From Rhizobium sp. BK316 (GTDB lineage Bacteria > Pseudomonadota > Alphaproteobacteria > Rhizobiales > Rhizobiaceae), in assembly GCF_014193695.1 (NCBI RefSeq), contig NZ_JACHZR010000004.1, positions 1 through 64,000 of the forward strand: DNA of 64,000 bases. The letters are read 5' to 3'. Position numbers and translations under genes: made by a program. The notes beneath the pieces were generated by a model. It was not told where the DNA came from and searched no databases. It saw nothing but the letters and a program-made list of their open reading frames with translations. Of the stretch, positions 25,361 to 34,668 are shown one piece after another. Each line of letters starts with the position of its first letter. The stretch's first letter is position 1.

Positions 25361-27796
25361 ATGTCGAGGTCGAAACCCAAGCACTACTTGCTGGCGACAG
25401 CACTCGGTGCTGCCTTCGCGCTCAGCGCGGCGGCGGCATTGGCCCAGGAGGCACCCGGAACGGCGGGCTCGCCGCATGCGACGACGACCGTCGACGGCCG
25501 ATATCTGCCGAATCCGCCGCAGGCGTTCAAAGGCGACATTCAAACCAACGCCGCGCAGTCGACGCCGTCCTGGCCGGCTCTGATCGTCCCGCCCAAGGGC
25601 GCCCCTAACATTCTCCTGATCATGACCGACGACGTCGGGTTCTCGGCCCCGTCCACCTTCGGCGGCGTGATCCCGACGCCCGCCCTCGACCGCATCGCCA
25701 ACGAAGGCCTTCGCTACACCAGGATGCACACCACGGCGCTGTGCTCGCCGACGCGGGCCGCGCTGCTCACCGGCCGCAACCACCACTCGGTGGCCACCGG
25801 CGTCGTCGTCGACCAGGCGACGGGCTATCCCGGCTATGACAGCGTCATACCGCGCGACGCCGTTGCCATCGGCGAGATCCTGAGGCAGAACGGCTATGAT
25901 ACCTCCTGGTACGGCAAGGACCACAACGTACCGCAATGGGAGGGCACCCAGGCCGGCCCGTTCCATAACTGGCCGACCGGACCGGTCAAGGGGTTTGACA
26001 ACTACTACGGCTTCATCGGCGACGACACGAGCCAATGGCAGCCGAACAACCTGTTCCGCAACACCACGCCGATCGAACCTTATGTCGGCAACCCCGGCTG
26101 GAACCTGATTACTGCCATGGCAGACGAGGCGATCGGGCACGTCAACATGCTGCACGACGTTCAGCCCGACCGTCCGTTCATGATCTATTACGCGCCCGGC
26201 GGCACGCACGCGCCGCACCATCCGACCAAGGAATGGGTGGACAAGATCAGCGCAATGCACCTCTTCGATGAGGGCTGGAACAAGCTTAGGGACACGATCT
26301 TCGCCAATCAGAAGAAGCTTGGCGTGATCCCCGAGAGCGCCGAGCTCACGGCCTGGCCGGACACCATCCCGCAGTGGGATTCGCAGTCGGCCGATGCAAA
26401 GAAGCTCTTCATCCGCCAGGCCGAGATATACGCGGCGTATCTGGCCTACACCGACCACGAGATCGGCCGCGTGATCCAGGCAATCGACGACGTCGGCAAG
26501 CTCGACAATACGCTTGTCATCTACATCAGCGGCGACAACGGCGCGAGCCCCGAGGGCACGCTCAACGGCCTGTTCAACGAATACGCCGTCGCCAATGCCG
26601 TGAACCCGACCGTCGAACAGAACATGAAGTTCTACGACGCCTGGGGCACCGACCAGACGTACCCGCACTACGCTGTGGGCTGGGCCTGGGCCTGGGACAC
26701 TCCCTATCAGTGGACCAAGGAGGTTGCCTCTCACTTTGGCGGAACACGTAACGGCATGGCCATATCCTGGCCTGCGCGCATCAAGGACGCCGGCGGCATA
26801 CGCAACCAGTTCCATCACGTGATCGATGTCGTGCCGACGATCCTTGAGGCAGCGGGCCTACCTGAGCCGGTTTCGGTGAACGGTGTTGCGCAGCGGCCGA
26901 TCGAAGGGGTGAGCATGGCCTATACATGGGATGACGCGAACGCTCCCGATCGCCGGACGACCCAGTATTTCGAGATGTTTGGCTCCCGCGCCATCTATCA
27001 CGACGGCTGGATGGCTTCGGCGCCGCCGACAGGGGCACCCTGGATTCTCACCCTGGAGCAGCTTTCGCCGGATGTAATGAACAGCTTCAAGTGGGAGCTG
27101 TATGACACCAACAACGACTGGACGCAGAACCACGACCTGGCCGCCGCAGAGCCCGACAAGCTGCGCGACATGCAGCAGCTGTTCATGATGGAAGCGGCGA
27201 AGTACCATGTCTTCCCGCTCGACGATACGCGCCTTCAAAGGTTCATCTCGGAGAAGCCCAGCTACGCTCCTGGTCGCACCGAGTTCACCTATACGGGCCG
27301 GGTGATGAACGTGCCTTTCCCCGATACAGGCTCGGCGCCGAGCCTGCTCAACAAGTCCTACACGGTCACCGCCGAGATCGACGTGCCGGAGGGCGGGGAA
27401 GGCGTGCTGATGACCGATGGCGGCCGGTTCGCCGGCTACGGCTTCTACCTGCTGAAGGGCAGGCCGGTGTTCACATGGAACCTGGTGGACCTGGAGCGGG
27501 TCAAGTGGCAGGGCAAGGAGCCGCTCGCAGCCGGCAAGCACATGCTTGAGTTCGACTGGAAGTACGACGGTCCGGGCCTCGGCAAAGGCGGCACCGGCAC
27601 TTTGAAGGTGGACGGCGTGGTCATCGACAGCCATCCCATGCCGAAGAGCCTGCCGATTACGACGGCCTGGGACGAGACGTTCAACGTGGGCATCGACACC
27701 GGAACGTCGGTCGACGACGAGGACTATCAGGTGCCGTTCCCATTCACCGGCAAGATCGACAAGCTGACGGTCAATCTTGGATCGTCCGGGAAGTAG
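25361..27796 (+). CDS. Exported arylsulfatase
   Basis: The 811-residue protein starts at the ATG at 25361 with GAGGAGAGG before it. A signal peptide spans residues 1-29 (cleavage after ALAQ). The sulfatase domain begins PNILLIMTDDVGF (metal-binding Asp90-Asp91) and contains Cys128-Ser-Pro-Thr-Arg132, the Cys that must be converted to formylglycine, followed by LLTGRN. A C-terminal region of about 190 residues looks like a beta-sandwich (GGRFAGYGFYLLKGRPVFTWN). It releases sulfate from aryl or other sulfate esters in the periplasm. No formylglycine-generating enzyme gene is nearby. Confidence 0.93.
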   Translation: MSRSKPKHYLLATALGAAFALSAAAALAQEAPGTAGSPHATTTVDGRYLPNPPQAFKGDIQTNAAQSTPSWPALIVPPKGAPNILLIMTDDVGFSAPSTFGGVIPTPALDRIANEGLRYTRMHTTALCSPTRAALLTGRNHHSVATGVVVDQATGYPGYDSVIPRDAVAIGEILRQNGYDTSWYGKDHNVPQWEGTQAGPFHNWPTGPVKGFDNYYGFIGDDTSQWQPNNLFRNTTPIEPYVGNPGWNLITAMADEAIGHVNMLHDVQPDRPFMIYYAPGGTHAPHHPTKEWVDKISAMHLFDEGWNKLRDTIFANQKKLGVIPESAELTAWPDTIPQWDSQSADAKKLFIRQAEIYAAYLAYTDHEIGRVIQAIDDVGKLDNTLVIYISGDNGASPEGTLNGLFNEYAVANAVNPTVEQNMKFYDAWGTDQTYPHYAVGWAWAWDTPYQWTKEVASHFGGTRNGMAISWPARIKDAGGIRNQFHHVIDVVPTILEAAGLPEPVSVNGVAQRPIEGVSMAYTWDDANAPDRRTTQYFEMFGSRAIYHDGWMASAPPTGAPWILTLEQLSPDVMNSFKWELYDTNNDWTQNHDLAAAEPDKLRDMQQLFMMEAAKYHVFPLDDTRLQRFISEKPSYAPGRTEFTYTGRVMNVPFPDTGSAPSLLNKSYTVTAEIDVPEGGEGVLMTDGGRFAGYGFYLLKGRPVFTWNLVDLERVKWQGKEPLAAGKHMLEFDWKYDGPGLGKGGTGTLKVDGVVIDSHPMPKSLPITTAWDETFNVGIDTGTSVDDEDYQVPFPFTGKIDKLTVNLGSSGK

Positions 27797-28021
27797 GAAG
27801 CCGACGGTGCCGGCAAGGAGTTTTGACGGCTGTCGAAAACCAACAGACGCTGTTGTTCCTTGTTTAAAGGTCAAGACGGCATCAGGAGCTGAATGTCAGC
27901 TCCCGATGGCAAATCGGGCTCGAACGTCGGCATTGTGTCAGGTGGCGACGATGCCCACGCCACCTTGATGTCTGCTCTCGAAGTTTCGCAGCCCGAAGCC
28001 GCCCACTTGGCCGTGGCGGCT

Positions 28022-29188
28022 TCAATCGAAGCTTCGCAGCGGCACCAGCGACAGCAGCGCGAAAGTCGAGATCACGGCGCCGGTGATCGCCAGCGGCCAG
28101 AGACCGACGGAGATATAGGGAGCGACGGCGGTCGTTCCGAGCGCCGCTATGCCGAGGATCGCTGCGATGACGATGGCCGCGGCACGCGAATGATCGCCGC
28201 GGGCAGCCGATATGGCCCGATGGAAACCGATCGGTCCGCGGATGCCGAAGCCGAAATTCAAGACCGCCCAGAGCGGGACGAGAGCGTAAAGGCTGCTTGC
28301 GCCCGTGAGTGCATAGGCGAGGATTGCCAGAAAGGCGCAGGGCATGATCGCCGTACCCGCGCGGATCGTCCTCAGCGTGCCGAATTTGGCCGCGAGCCAC
28401 GCGGAAGAATTCGCTGATAGAATGAAGATGGCGATGCCGCAGACCTGCAGGATGACGAAATCCTCGATCCCCTTGTCGAGCGGGCCGGTCAGGACGGCAG
28501 GCAGGCCGAAGACGAAAACGAGGAGCGCACCGAGCGACAGGGCCTGGCTCGACGCATAGCTCAGAAATTCCAGATTCTTCAGGATGGCTAGATAGCTGTG
28601 ATGATCTTCCATCTGCTGCGGGCGCGGGAAATGGGCGCGCTGAAAGAAAACGGCTGCCGATATCAGCGCCGCAGCGGCCGCCAGCAGCACGAAGGAAATC
28701 TCCCAGCCTCCGAATTCCAGCAGCCAGGCTCCGGCAATCGGGGCCAGCGCCGGCGCCAGGGACTCGACGGAACCGAGCCGTCCCATGGCGGCTGCCGCCT
28801 TGTCGTGCGGATAGAGGCCGTGGATGAAACCGGGCGCAAAGACGGCTGGGCCGGAGCCGAATGCACCCTGGGCGAAGCGCAGGGCAATCAGCCATTCGAT
28901 CGAAGGAGATTCCGCTGATGCGAGCGAGGCAATCCCGAACAGGGCAAGCGACCAGATCAGCAGCTTGCGCGGATCGAACCGCGCGCCCAGTTCGCCGAAG
29001 GTGAGCAGCCCGACCAGCGTGCCGAAGGCGTAAGCCGCCAGTACGAGCTGGGCGAGCTCGATGCTTCCTCCAAGCTGCCCCGGCAGGCTCGGGACGGCCG
29101 GGAGCACCAGATCGGTCCCGGCAATACCGAGAACGGTTCCGCTGGCGATCAGGATGAACAGGAGCGAGGTTTTCGGGCGTGCGGTCAT
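28022..29188 (-). CDS. MFS transporter, Bcr/CflA drug-resistance type
   Basis: The protein has about 388 residues from the ATG at 29188, which follows AAGGAG; a TTG start at 29224 would add 12 residues. The N-terminal GIAGTDLVLPAVPSLPGQLGGS and the loop GELGARFDPRKLLIWS are typical of Bcr/CflA drug:proton antiporters in the inner membrane. It converges on the arylsulfatase gene, and the roughly 225-bp gap between them shows nothing clear. It is divergent from the PhnM-like gene. The substrate is unknown. Confidence 0.88.
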   Translation of the reverse strand: MTARPKTSLLFILIASGTVLGIAGTDLVLPAVPSLPGQLGGSIELAQLVLAAYAFGTLVGLLTFGELGARFDPRKLLIWSLALFGIASLASAESPSIEWLIALRFAQGAFGSGPAVFAPGFIHGLYPHDKAAAAMGRLGSVESLAPALAPIAGAWLLEFGGWEISFVLLAAAAALISAAVFFQRAHFPRPQQMEDHHSYLAILKNLEFLSYASSQALSLGALLVFVFGLPAVLTGPLDKGIEDFVILQVCGIAIFILSANSSAWLAAKFGTLRTIRAGTAIMPCAFLAILAYALTGASSLYALVPLWAVLNFGFGIRGPIGFHRAISAARGDHSRAAAIVIAAILGIAALGTTAVAPYISVGLWPLAITGAVISTFALLSLVPLRSFD

Positions 29189-29378
29189 CGGCTCCTTGGT
29201 ATCAGAGCCAGACCGTGCGACCAATTGCGTCCCGTTGATTTCTGCTATTCAAATGTTTGATCTTTTTGAGGTGTTTTATCAGCGACGTTGGCAAATCTGT
29301 CATATACGCTGGCTAGAAGCTGCTGATGGCGCGCACATTGTCGGGTGACTCGACTGCCGCGCCTTCTTTTTTCCTGGA

Positions 29379-30626
29379 ATGAGACCCATGCAGAACAATC
29401 CGGCAGTGATCATCGAGGGCGCCACCGTTGTATTCGGCGACCGTCTGGAGACGGCCTCTGTGCGTATCGAAGACGGCCGGATCACCAGTATCGACGGTCG
29501 GCGCGACGGAGCCGACATTGTCGACGGGCGCGGCCATCTGCTCGGCCCCGCTTTCGTGGATATTCATGGCGATGCCTTCGAGCGGCAGGTCATGCCGCGG
29601 CCGGGCACGATGCTGCCGGTCGCTGCCGCGCTGCTCGAAACCGACCGCCAGCTTGCCGCCAACGGTATTGCGACCGCCTATCATGCGCTGACGCTGAGCT
29701 GGGAGCCGGGGCTGCGCTCGGTCGAGACCGGCTATGCCATCGTGCGGGCGCTCGACGCGCTCACGCCCCGGCTGACGGTGGACAATCGCGTGCAGCTGCG
29801 CTGGGAGACCTTCTGCTTCGAGGCGATCGACCTCATCCGCGAGGCGCTTGCCGGCCCGCGCCTGCCGTCGATTGCCTTCAACGACCACACGTCGATGGCG
29901 ATGCTGCATCCGTCGACGCCGCTGCAGGAGCGGCCCTTCGATCTGGATCCGGCTTTCCCCGTCGTCGATCCCGAAACGCCTGCCTTCGCCGAGAAGATGA
30001 CGGAACGCGCCAAGCGGGCAAAAATTCCGGTGGCGGACATGGTGGCGCTGGTGCGCAGCATGTGGGCGCGCCGTCCGCAGGTGCCCGATGCGATCGAGCA
30101 GGTGGCAACCCTCGGAAAGGCCTCGGGTGCACCGATGCTCTCGCATGACGACAGCCAGATCGAGACGCGCGATTTCTTCCGCGCCCGCGGCGCGCGGATC
30201 TGCGAATTCCCGATGAACAGAAGGGTGGCGCGGGCTGCCCGCGATGCCGGCGACTTCATCGTCTTCGGCGCACCGAACGCCACGCGCGGCGGCAGCCATC
30301 TCGCCTCGATCGGCGCAGCCGACATGATCCGCGAAGGGCTCTGCGACATCCTCGCCTCCGACTATTATTACCCGGCGATGCTGCTCGGTCTCGCAAGGCT
30401 GAAGGCCGATGACGTGGCGCCGCTGCATGCGCTCTGGCCGCTCGTCTCAGGCAATCCGGCGCGCGCCTCCGGTCTTACCGATCGCGGCGTCATCGAAACC
30501 GGCAAGCGGGCGGACCTCGTGCTGGTCGACTGGCCTGAATGTGCTGCACCCGCCGTGCGGAGCACCTGGGTCGGCGGTCGCGAAGCCTATCGCGCCGCAC
30601 CCGCCGGCGAGCTGGCAATGGCCTGA
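29379..30626 (+). CDS. PhnM-like amidohydrolase (ribose 1-methylphosphonate 5-triphosphate diphosphatase family)
   Basis: The 415-residue amidohydrolase starts at 29379 (or Met 29388). VDIHGDAFERQVMPRPGTMLPVAAA is the PhnM-type metal loop with the PRPG signature, and a late SDYYYPAMLLG holds the last metal Asp. PhnM removes diphosphate from alkylphosphonate ribose triphosphate in the C-P lyase pathway. No other phn genes are visible in this window, so it is an orphan that may act on another triphosphate. Its C-terminal composite domain (TGKRADLVLVDW) is intact. Confidence 0.82.
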   Translation: MRPMQNNPAVIIEGATVVFGDRLETASVRIEDGRITSIDGRRDGADIVDGRGHLLGPAFVDIHGDAFERQVMPRPGTMLPVAAALLETDRQLAANGIATAYHALTLSWEPGLRSVETGYAIVRALDALTPRLTVDNRVQLRWETFCFEAIDLIREALAGPRLPSIAFNDHTSMAMLHPSTPLQERPFDLDPAFPVVDPETPAFAEKMTERAKRAKIPVADMVALVRSMWARRPQVPDAIEQVATLGKASGAPMLSHDDSQIETRDFFRARGARICEFPMNRRVARAARDAGDFIVFGAPNATRGGSHLASIGAADMIREGLCDILASDYYYPAMLLGLARLKADDVAPLHALWPLVSGNPARASGLTDRGVIETGKRADLVLVDWPECAAPAVRSTWVGGREAYRAAPAGELAMA

Positions 30627-30682
30627 CAGCGGCCTAATCGCCGGACGCTGTCCAAATCATCCGTGCGCGCTACATCGCAGAT

Positions 30683-30850
30683 ATGGAAACGCTCTATGTC
30701 CTGCTCATCTTCGCGGCGGCCATAACGATCATCTATCTGGCCGGCAAATGGAACACGTCGGACGCCGACCATTATATGGGCTTCGACAATCTTCGTTCGC
30801 CCAGTAAGCCGAAAGCGGCTGATGGTGAGAAGGACGCGAAGAAGGAATGA
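30683..30850 (+). CDS. Small single-span membrane protein
   Basis: An ATG at 30683 opens a 55-residue frame. The N-terminal helix (about residues 3-19, LYVLLIFAAAITIIYLAG) is followed by a WNTSDADHYMGFDN segment and a Lys-rich hydrophilic tail. There is no strong ribosome site (GCAGAT), but the amphipathic order of hydrophobic span then charged tail and the compact fit between two convergent genes are gene-like. I do not recognise a family. It ends 30 bp before the LysR gene end. Confidence 0.45.
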   Translation: METLYVLLIFAAAITIIYLAGKWNTSDADHYMGFDNLRSPSKPKAADGEKDAKKE

Positions 30851-30880
30851 GGCCGCAAGCGGCGAGGTGGCTCCGCAGGA

Positions 30881-31774
30881 TCAACTGCGATGCCGCAGCG
30901 CTTCGACGACAACCGCCATTGCAGGAGACATCTGACGCCGGCTGGGGTAATAGAGGTGGTAACCGGCGAAGGGTTCGCTCCAGTCGTCGAGGGCCGCCTG
31001 CAGCCGCCCCTTGGCGATGTGCTCTTCGACCAGATCCTCCGGGAGATACGCTATCCCGTATCCCTGGACAGCCGCGTCGATCTGGGAAATCGAGGAGTTG
31101 AAGCTGAGCTGTCCGTCCACCCTGACCCGCAGCTCCCGCCCGTCCTTTTCGAATTCCCAGGCATAGAACCCGCCCCATGTCACCTGGCGCATGTTGATGC
31201 AGACATGCCCAACCAGATCCTGTGGCGTTTGGGGAATGCCGTGCCGGGAGAAGTAGCCCGGCGAGGCGACGGCACGCAGACGCCAATCCGGGCCGATCCG
31301 CACGGCGATCATATCCTTGTCGACGCTCTCGCCCAGCCTTACGCCGGCATCGAAGCGCTCCTCGACGATGTTGCGCATGCCGTTGTCGCTGTAGAGTTCC
31401 ACGCGGATGTCCGGATAGTCGGACAGCACACGGCTCAGTTTCGGCCATACCGTCATCTGCAGGGCATGGTCGGATAGTGTCAGGCGCACGGTGCCGGAGG
31501 GTTTGTCGCGGAATGCGACCAGACTTGCCAGATCCGCCTCGATCTCCTGAAAGCGCGGTGCAAGGGATTGAAACAGGCGTTCGCCCGCCTCCGTCGTCGA
31601 GACACTGCGCGTGGTCCTCGTCAGAAGCCGCACACCGAGCCGGGCTTCCAACTGCTTGATCGTGTAGCTCAGGGTCGACTGGGAGGTGCCGAGCGTCGCG
31701 GCCGCCTTGGTGAAGCTCTGCTCCTTCGCCACCTCCAGGAACCAGAGCAGATCCTTCATGTCCTCGCGCAGCAT
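30881..31774 (-). CDS. LysR family transcriptional regulator
   Basis: The 297-residue protein starts with a winged helix (DLLWFLEVAKEQSFTKAAATLGTSQSTLSYTIKQLEARLG), followed by a periplasmic-binding-like effector domain, the standard LysR layout. Met 31759 is an alternative start. It is divergent from the MFS gene at 31905, so it should control the MFS, cyclophilin-like and hydrolase genes as an activator or repressor. Such proteins act as tetramers on a T-N11-A site between the genes; the effector is unknown. Confidence 0.93.
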   Translation of the reverse strand: MLREDMKDLLWFLEVAKEQSFTKAAATLGTSQSTLSYTIKQLEARLGVRLLTRTTRSVSTTEAGERLFQSLAPRFQEIEADLASLVAFRDKPSGTVRLTLSDHALQMTVWPKLSRVLSDYPDIRVELYSDNGMRNIVEERFDAGVRLGESVDKDMIAVRIGPDWRLRAVASPGYFSRHGIPQTPQDLVGHVCINMRQVTWGGFYAWEFEKDGRELRVRVDGQLSFNSSISQIDAAVQGYGIAYLPEDLVEEHIAKGRLQAALDDWSEPFAGYHLYYPSRRQMSPAMAVVVEALRHRS

Positions 31775-31904
31775 TGTCGGCGCCTCGATTGATATTGGAT
31801 TTAGATAAGTCCATGCGGATTAGCATGGATTGTCCGAAAAGTCCCCCGGCAATATCTTCCGCCCCAACAAGCAGAAACCGAAGTTCTGATCGGGATTGAC
31901 GCAG

Positions 31905-33092
31905 ATGACCCTGACCTACGACGATGATATTGACGGCAGCCGCGCGGCGTGGGGCGCCGTCTTTTCGATGACCTTGTGCGTCTTCGTGCTGATCGCCTCG
32001 GAATTCATGCCCGTGAGCCTGCTGACGCCGATCGCTGCCGATCTCGGCGTTTCCGAAGGACATACGGGGCAGGCGATTTCGATCTCGGGCATATCAGCTG
32101 TCTTGACCAGCCTGTTCATCGCCACGCTCACACGCCGGTTGGATCGGCGCGTGGTCGTGCTCGGCCTGACGATGCTTCTGGTGGTTTCAGGCCTCGCGGT
32201 CACATTCGCGCCGTCCTATCCCATCCTGATGCTCGGGCGCGCGCTGCTCGGCATCTCCATCGGCGGCTTCTGGTCGATGTCGACGGCGATCGTGATGCGT
32301 CTGGTCTCTCTCGACCAGGTGCCGAAGGCGCTCGCCCTGCTGAACGCGGGGAACGCGATCGCTGCCACCGTCTCGGCTCCGCTCGGAAGCCTGCTCGGCG
32401 CCTATATCGGCTGGCGCGGCGCCTTCTTCCTCGTCGTTCCCGTGGGACTGCTCGCATTCCTCTGGCAGTGGATCAGCCTGCCTGCGCTTCCATCCCGGAG
32501 CCGCCTGAAATCCCAGAACGTTTTCCGGCTGCTGGGGCGTCCGCCGGTCGCCGCGGGCATGGCTGCGATCCTGTTGCTCTTCATGGGGCAGTTCGCGCTG
32601 TTCACCTATGTCAGGCCGTTCCTGGAGCAGGTCACCCATGTCGGCATCGGCACTCTTTCCTTCGTCCTTCTCGTCATGGGACTGGCCGGGGCAGTGGGGA
32701 CCTGGTTCATCGGCCGGCTGCTGGAACATCGCCTGTTCAGCATTCTGATCGCGATCCCCTTCCTCATGGCCTGCCTCGCTCTCTCCATGGTCGCGCTGGG
32801 AGACATGCAAGCGCCGGTCTTTGCGGCTCTCGTCGGCTGGGGCTTTCTCGGCACTGCCGCACCCGTCGGCTGGGGCACCTGGCTCAGCCGTGTTCTTGCC
32901 GACGAGGCCGAAGCCGGCGGCGGACTTCAGGTCGCCGTGATCCAGCTCGCCATCACGGCGGGAGCCTCGGTCGGCGGGTTGCTTTTCGACGCTCTCGGCT
33001 GGTGGTCCACTTTCACGCTCAGCGCCGTGCTTCTCTGCGGCTCCTCGCTGGCAGCCTTTGCGGCTTGGCGTGTGACGCGGAGACCCTCATGA
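31905..33092 (+). CDS. MFS transporter, AraJ/NepI-like exporter
   Basis: The protein has about 395 residues from the ATG at 31905, with 12 predicted membrane helices. ASEFMPVSLLTPIAADLGVSEG near the N-terminus is the signature of the sugar- and nucleoside-efflux subgroup (AraJ, SotB, NepI). It exports small molecules by proton exchange. It is divergent from a LysR gene, and its stop overlaps the start of the cyclophilin-like gene by 4 nt, showing cotranscription. The exported compound is unknown. Confidence 0.88.
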   Translation: MTLTYDDDIDGSRAAWGAVFSMTLCVFVLIASEFMPVSLLTPIAADLGVSEGHTGQAISISGISAVLTSLFIATLTRRLDRRVVVLGLTMLLVVSGLAVTFAPSYPILMLGRALLGISIGGFWSMSTAIVMRLVSLDQVPKALALLNAGNAIAATVSAPLGSLLGAYIGWRGAFFLVVPVGLLAFLWQWISLPALPSRSRLKSQNVFRLLGRPPVAAGMAAILLLFMGQFALFTYVRPFLEQVTHVGIGTLSFVLLVMGLAGAVGTWFIGRLLEHRLFSILIAIPFLMACLALSMVALGDMQAPVFAALVGWGFLGTAAPVGWGTWLSRVLADEAEAGGGLQVAVIQLAITAGASVGGLLFDALGWWSTFTLSAVLLCGSSLAAFAAWRVTRRPS

Positions 33093-33556
33093 GCTCGCGA
33101 TATCAGCTTCCGGGTCGGCGTCGGCTGCTGGCGGCGGCACTGGCCGCCTTCATCCTCCCCGGTCGCGGCTTCGGCCAGGGCGGTCCCAACGATCAGGAGA
33201 AGACCGACATGCGGATCAGGCTGACATTTGCAGAACACAGGATGACGGCGACACTCTACGACAATCCATCGGCCCGCGACTTTGCGTCGATGCTGCCGCT
33301 CGATCTCGAGATCGACGACTACGGGTCCAACGAGAAGATTGCCTATCTCCCTCGCAAACTCACCGTCGAAGGCCACGGCCCATTCGGCAACGAGCGGGCT
33401 TACGACCTCTGTTACTACATGCCCTGGGGCAACCTCGCGATGTTTTATGCCGACTACAAGCACCCGGGGCTCGTGCGCCTGGGACGCGTCGACGACGGCT
33501 ACGAGGCGCTTCGTGTTCCCGGGCAATTTCCACTGCGCATCGAACGCATCCAATGA
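33089..33556 (+). CDS. Exported cyclophilin-like fold protein
   Basis: The 155-residue protein begins with a basic stretch and hydrophobic core (GRRRLLAAALAAFILPGRGFG), a secretion signal with Tat-like arginines. The rest (MRIRLTFAEHRMTATLYDNPSARDFASMLPLDL, then YGSNEKIAYLP and DLCYYMPWGNLAMFY) matches the cyclophilin-like family seen in periplasmic proteins next to MFS and hydrolase genes. No proline isomerase catalytic Arg motif is seen. The start overlaps the MFS stop; the stop codon is in contact with the next gene region. The role is unknown. Confidence 0.82.
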   Translation: MSSRYQLPGRRRLLAAALAAFILPGRGFGQGGPNDQEKTDMRIRLTFAEHRMTATLYDNPSARDFASMLPLDLEIDDYGSNEKIAYLPRKLTVEGHGPFGNERAYDLCYYMPWGNLAMFYADYKHPGLVRLGRVDDGYEALRVPGQFPLRIERIQ

Positions 33557-33588
33557 ACCACGACGTCAATGACACAGGAGATCCTGCC

Positions 33589-34668
33589 ATGAGCAAGCAA
33601 ATCGATACTGCCGAGACCTTCAACCCGACCAGGCGGAGCCTGATGAAGGCGACCGGCGCCGCCGTCGCGGCGATGAGCATGCTGCCGGCTGCGGCGGCGA
33701 CCCCGGTGCTGGCGCAGGCCGCCGCCTGGGACAAGACCTTCCCGGAAAGCGACAAGGTCGATCACCAGACGGTATCGTTCAGGAACCGCTATGGCATCAC
33801 CTTGGCTGGCGACCTGTACCTGCCGAAGGACCGCGGCAGCGAACCGCTGGCGGCTCTCGTCGTCAGCGGCCCCTTCGGCGCCGTGAAGGAGCAGTCTTCG
33901 GGCCTATATGCGCAGACGATGGCTGAGCGCGGCTTCGCGACACTGGCCTTCGATCCGTCCTACACCGGCGAAAGCGGCGGCGAGCCGCGCAATATCGCTT
34001 CGCCCGACATCAACACCGAAGACTTCAGTGCGGCGGTGGATTTCATCGGTCTGCGGCCCGAAATCGACCGCGAGCGGATCGGCGTCATCGGCATCTGCGG
34101 CTTTGGCGGCATGGCGCTGAATGCGGTTGCCGGGGACAAGCGCGTCAAGGCGGTCGTCGCCAGCACCATGTACGATATGACCCGCGTCATGTCCAAAGGC
34201 TATAACGACAGCGTGACACCCGAGCAGCGCGCGCAGACGCTCGAAAAACTGAGCCGCCAGCGCTGGGCGGATGCGGAAAACGGCAGTCCCGCCTACCAGC
34301 CGCCCTACAACGAACTCAAGGGTGGCGAAGCGCAGTTCCTGGTCGATTACCACGACTATTACATGACGCCGCGTGGCTACCATAAGCGCGCGGTCAACTC
34401 GGGCAATGCCTGGTCGCAGACGACACCGCTGTCCTTCATGAACATGCCGATCCTGACCTACATCGCCGAGATCTCGCCGCGCCCGGTCCTGTTCATCCAC
34501 GGCGAAAAGGCCCATTCGCGCTACTTCAGCGAAACCGCCTTCGCCGCCGCGGCGGAGCCAAAGGAACTGATGATCATTCCGGGCGCCAGCCATGTCGATC
34601 TCTACGACCGCATGGACATCATTCCGTTCGACCGGATCGCGGCGTTCTTCGGTCAGCATCTGGCTTAG
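33589..34668 (+). CDS. Tat-exported alpha/beta hydrolase
   Basis: The ATG at 33589 follows CACAGGAG with 8 nt spacing, and gives 359 residues; an upstream ATG at 33553 overlaps the previous stop. The signal TRRSLMKATGAAVAAMSM is twin-arginine type. The hydrolase core has GVIGICGFGG as the nucleophile elbow with Cys in the usual Ser place (Gly-Ile-Cys-Gly-Phe-Gly-Gly), as in dienelactone-hydrolase-like proteins; a late FIHGEKAHSRYF and SHVDLYD supply the other triad members. It is third in the LysR-controlled unit. The substrate is unknown. Confidence 0.85.
   Translation: MSKQIDTAETFNPTRRSLMKATGAAVAAMSMLPAAAATPVLAQAAAWDKTFPESDKVDHQTVSFRNRYGITLAGDLYLPKDRGSEPLAALVVSGPFGAVKEQSSGLYAQTMAERGFATLAFDPSYTGESGGEPRNIASPDINTEDFSAAVDFIGLRPEIDRERIGVIGICGFGGMALNAVAGDKRVKAVVASTMYDMTRVMSKGYNDSVTPEQRAQTLEKLSRQRWADAENGSPAYQPPYNELKGGEAQFLVDYHDYYMTPRGYHKRAVNSGNAWSQTTPLSFMNMPILTYIAEISPRPVLFIHGEKAHSRYFSETAFAAAAEPKELMIIPGASHVDLYDRMDIIPFDRIAAFFGQHLA

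Noticed and set aside
25283..26818. 511-residue open frame on the minus strand
   Set aside because: It is antisense to the arylsulfatase gene, which has all catalytic motifs. The minus-strand frame is a codon-bias artefact.
31949..33556. 535-residue frame reading through the MFS and cyclophilin-like genes in another frame
   Set aside because: It overlaps the MFS gene out of frame and only its last third is the true cyclophilin-like protein; the 4-nt overlap between the two real genes explains it.
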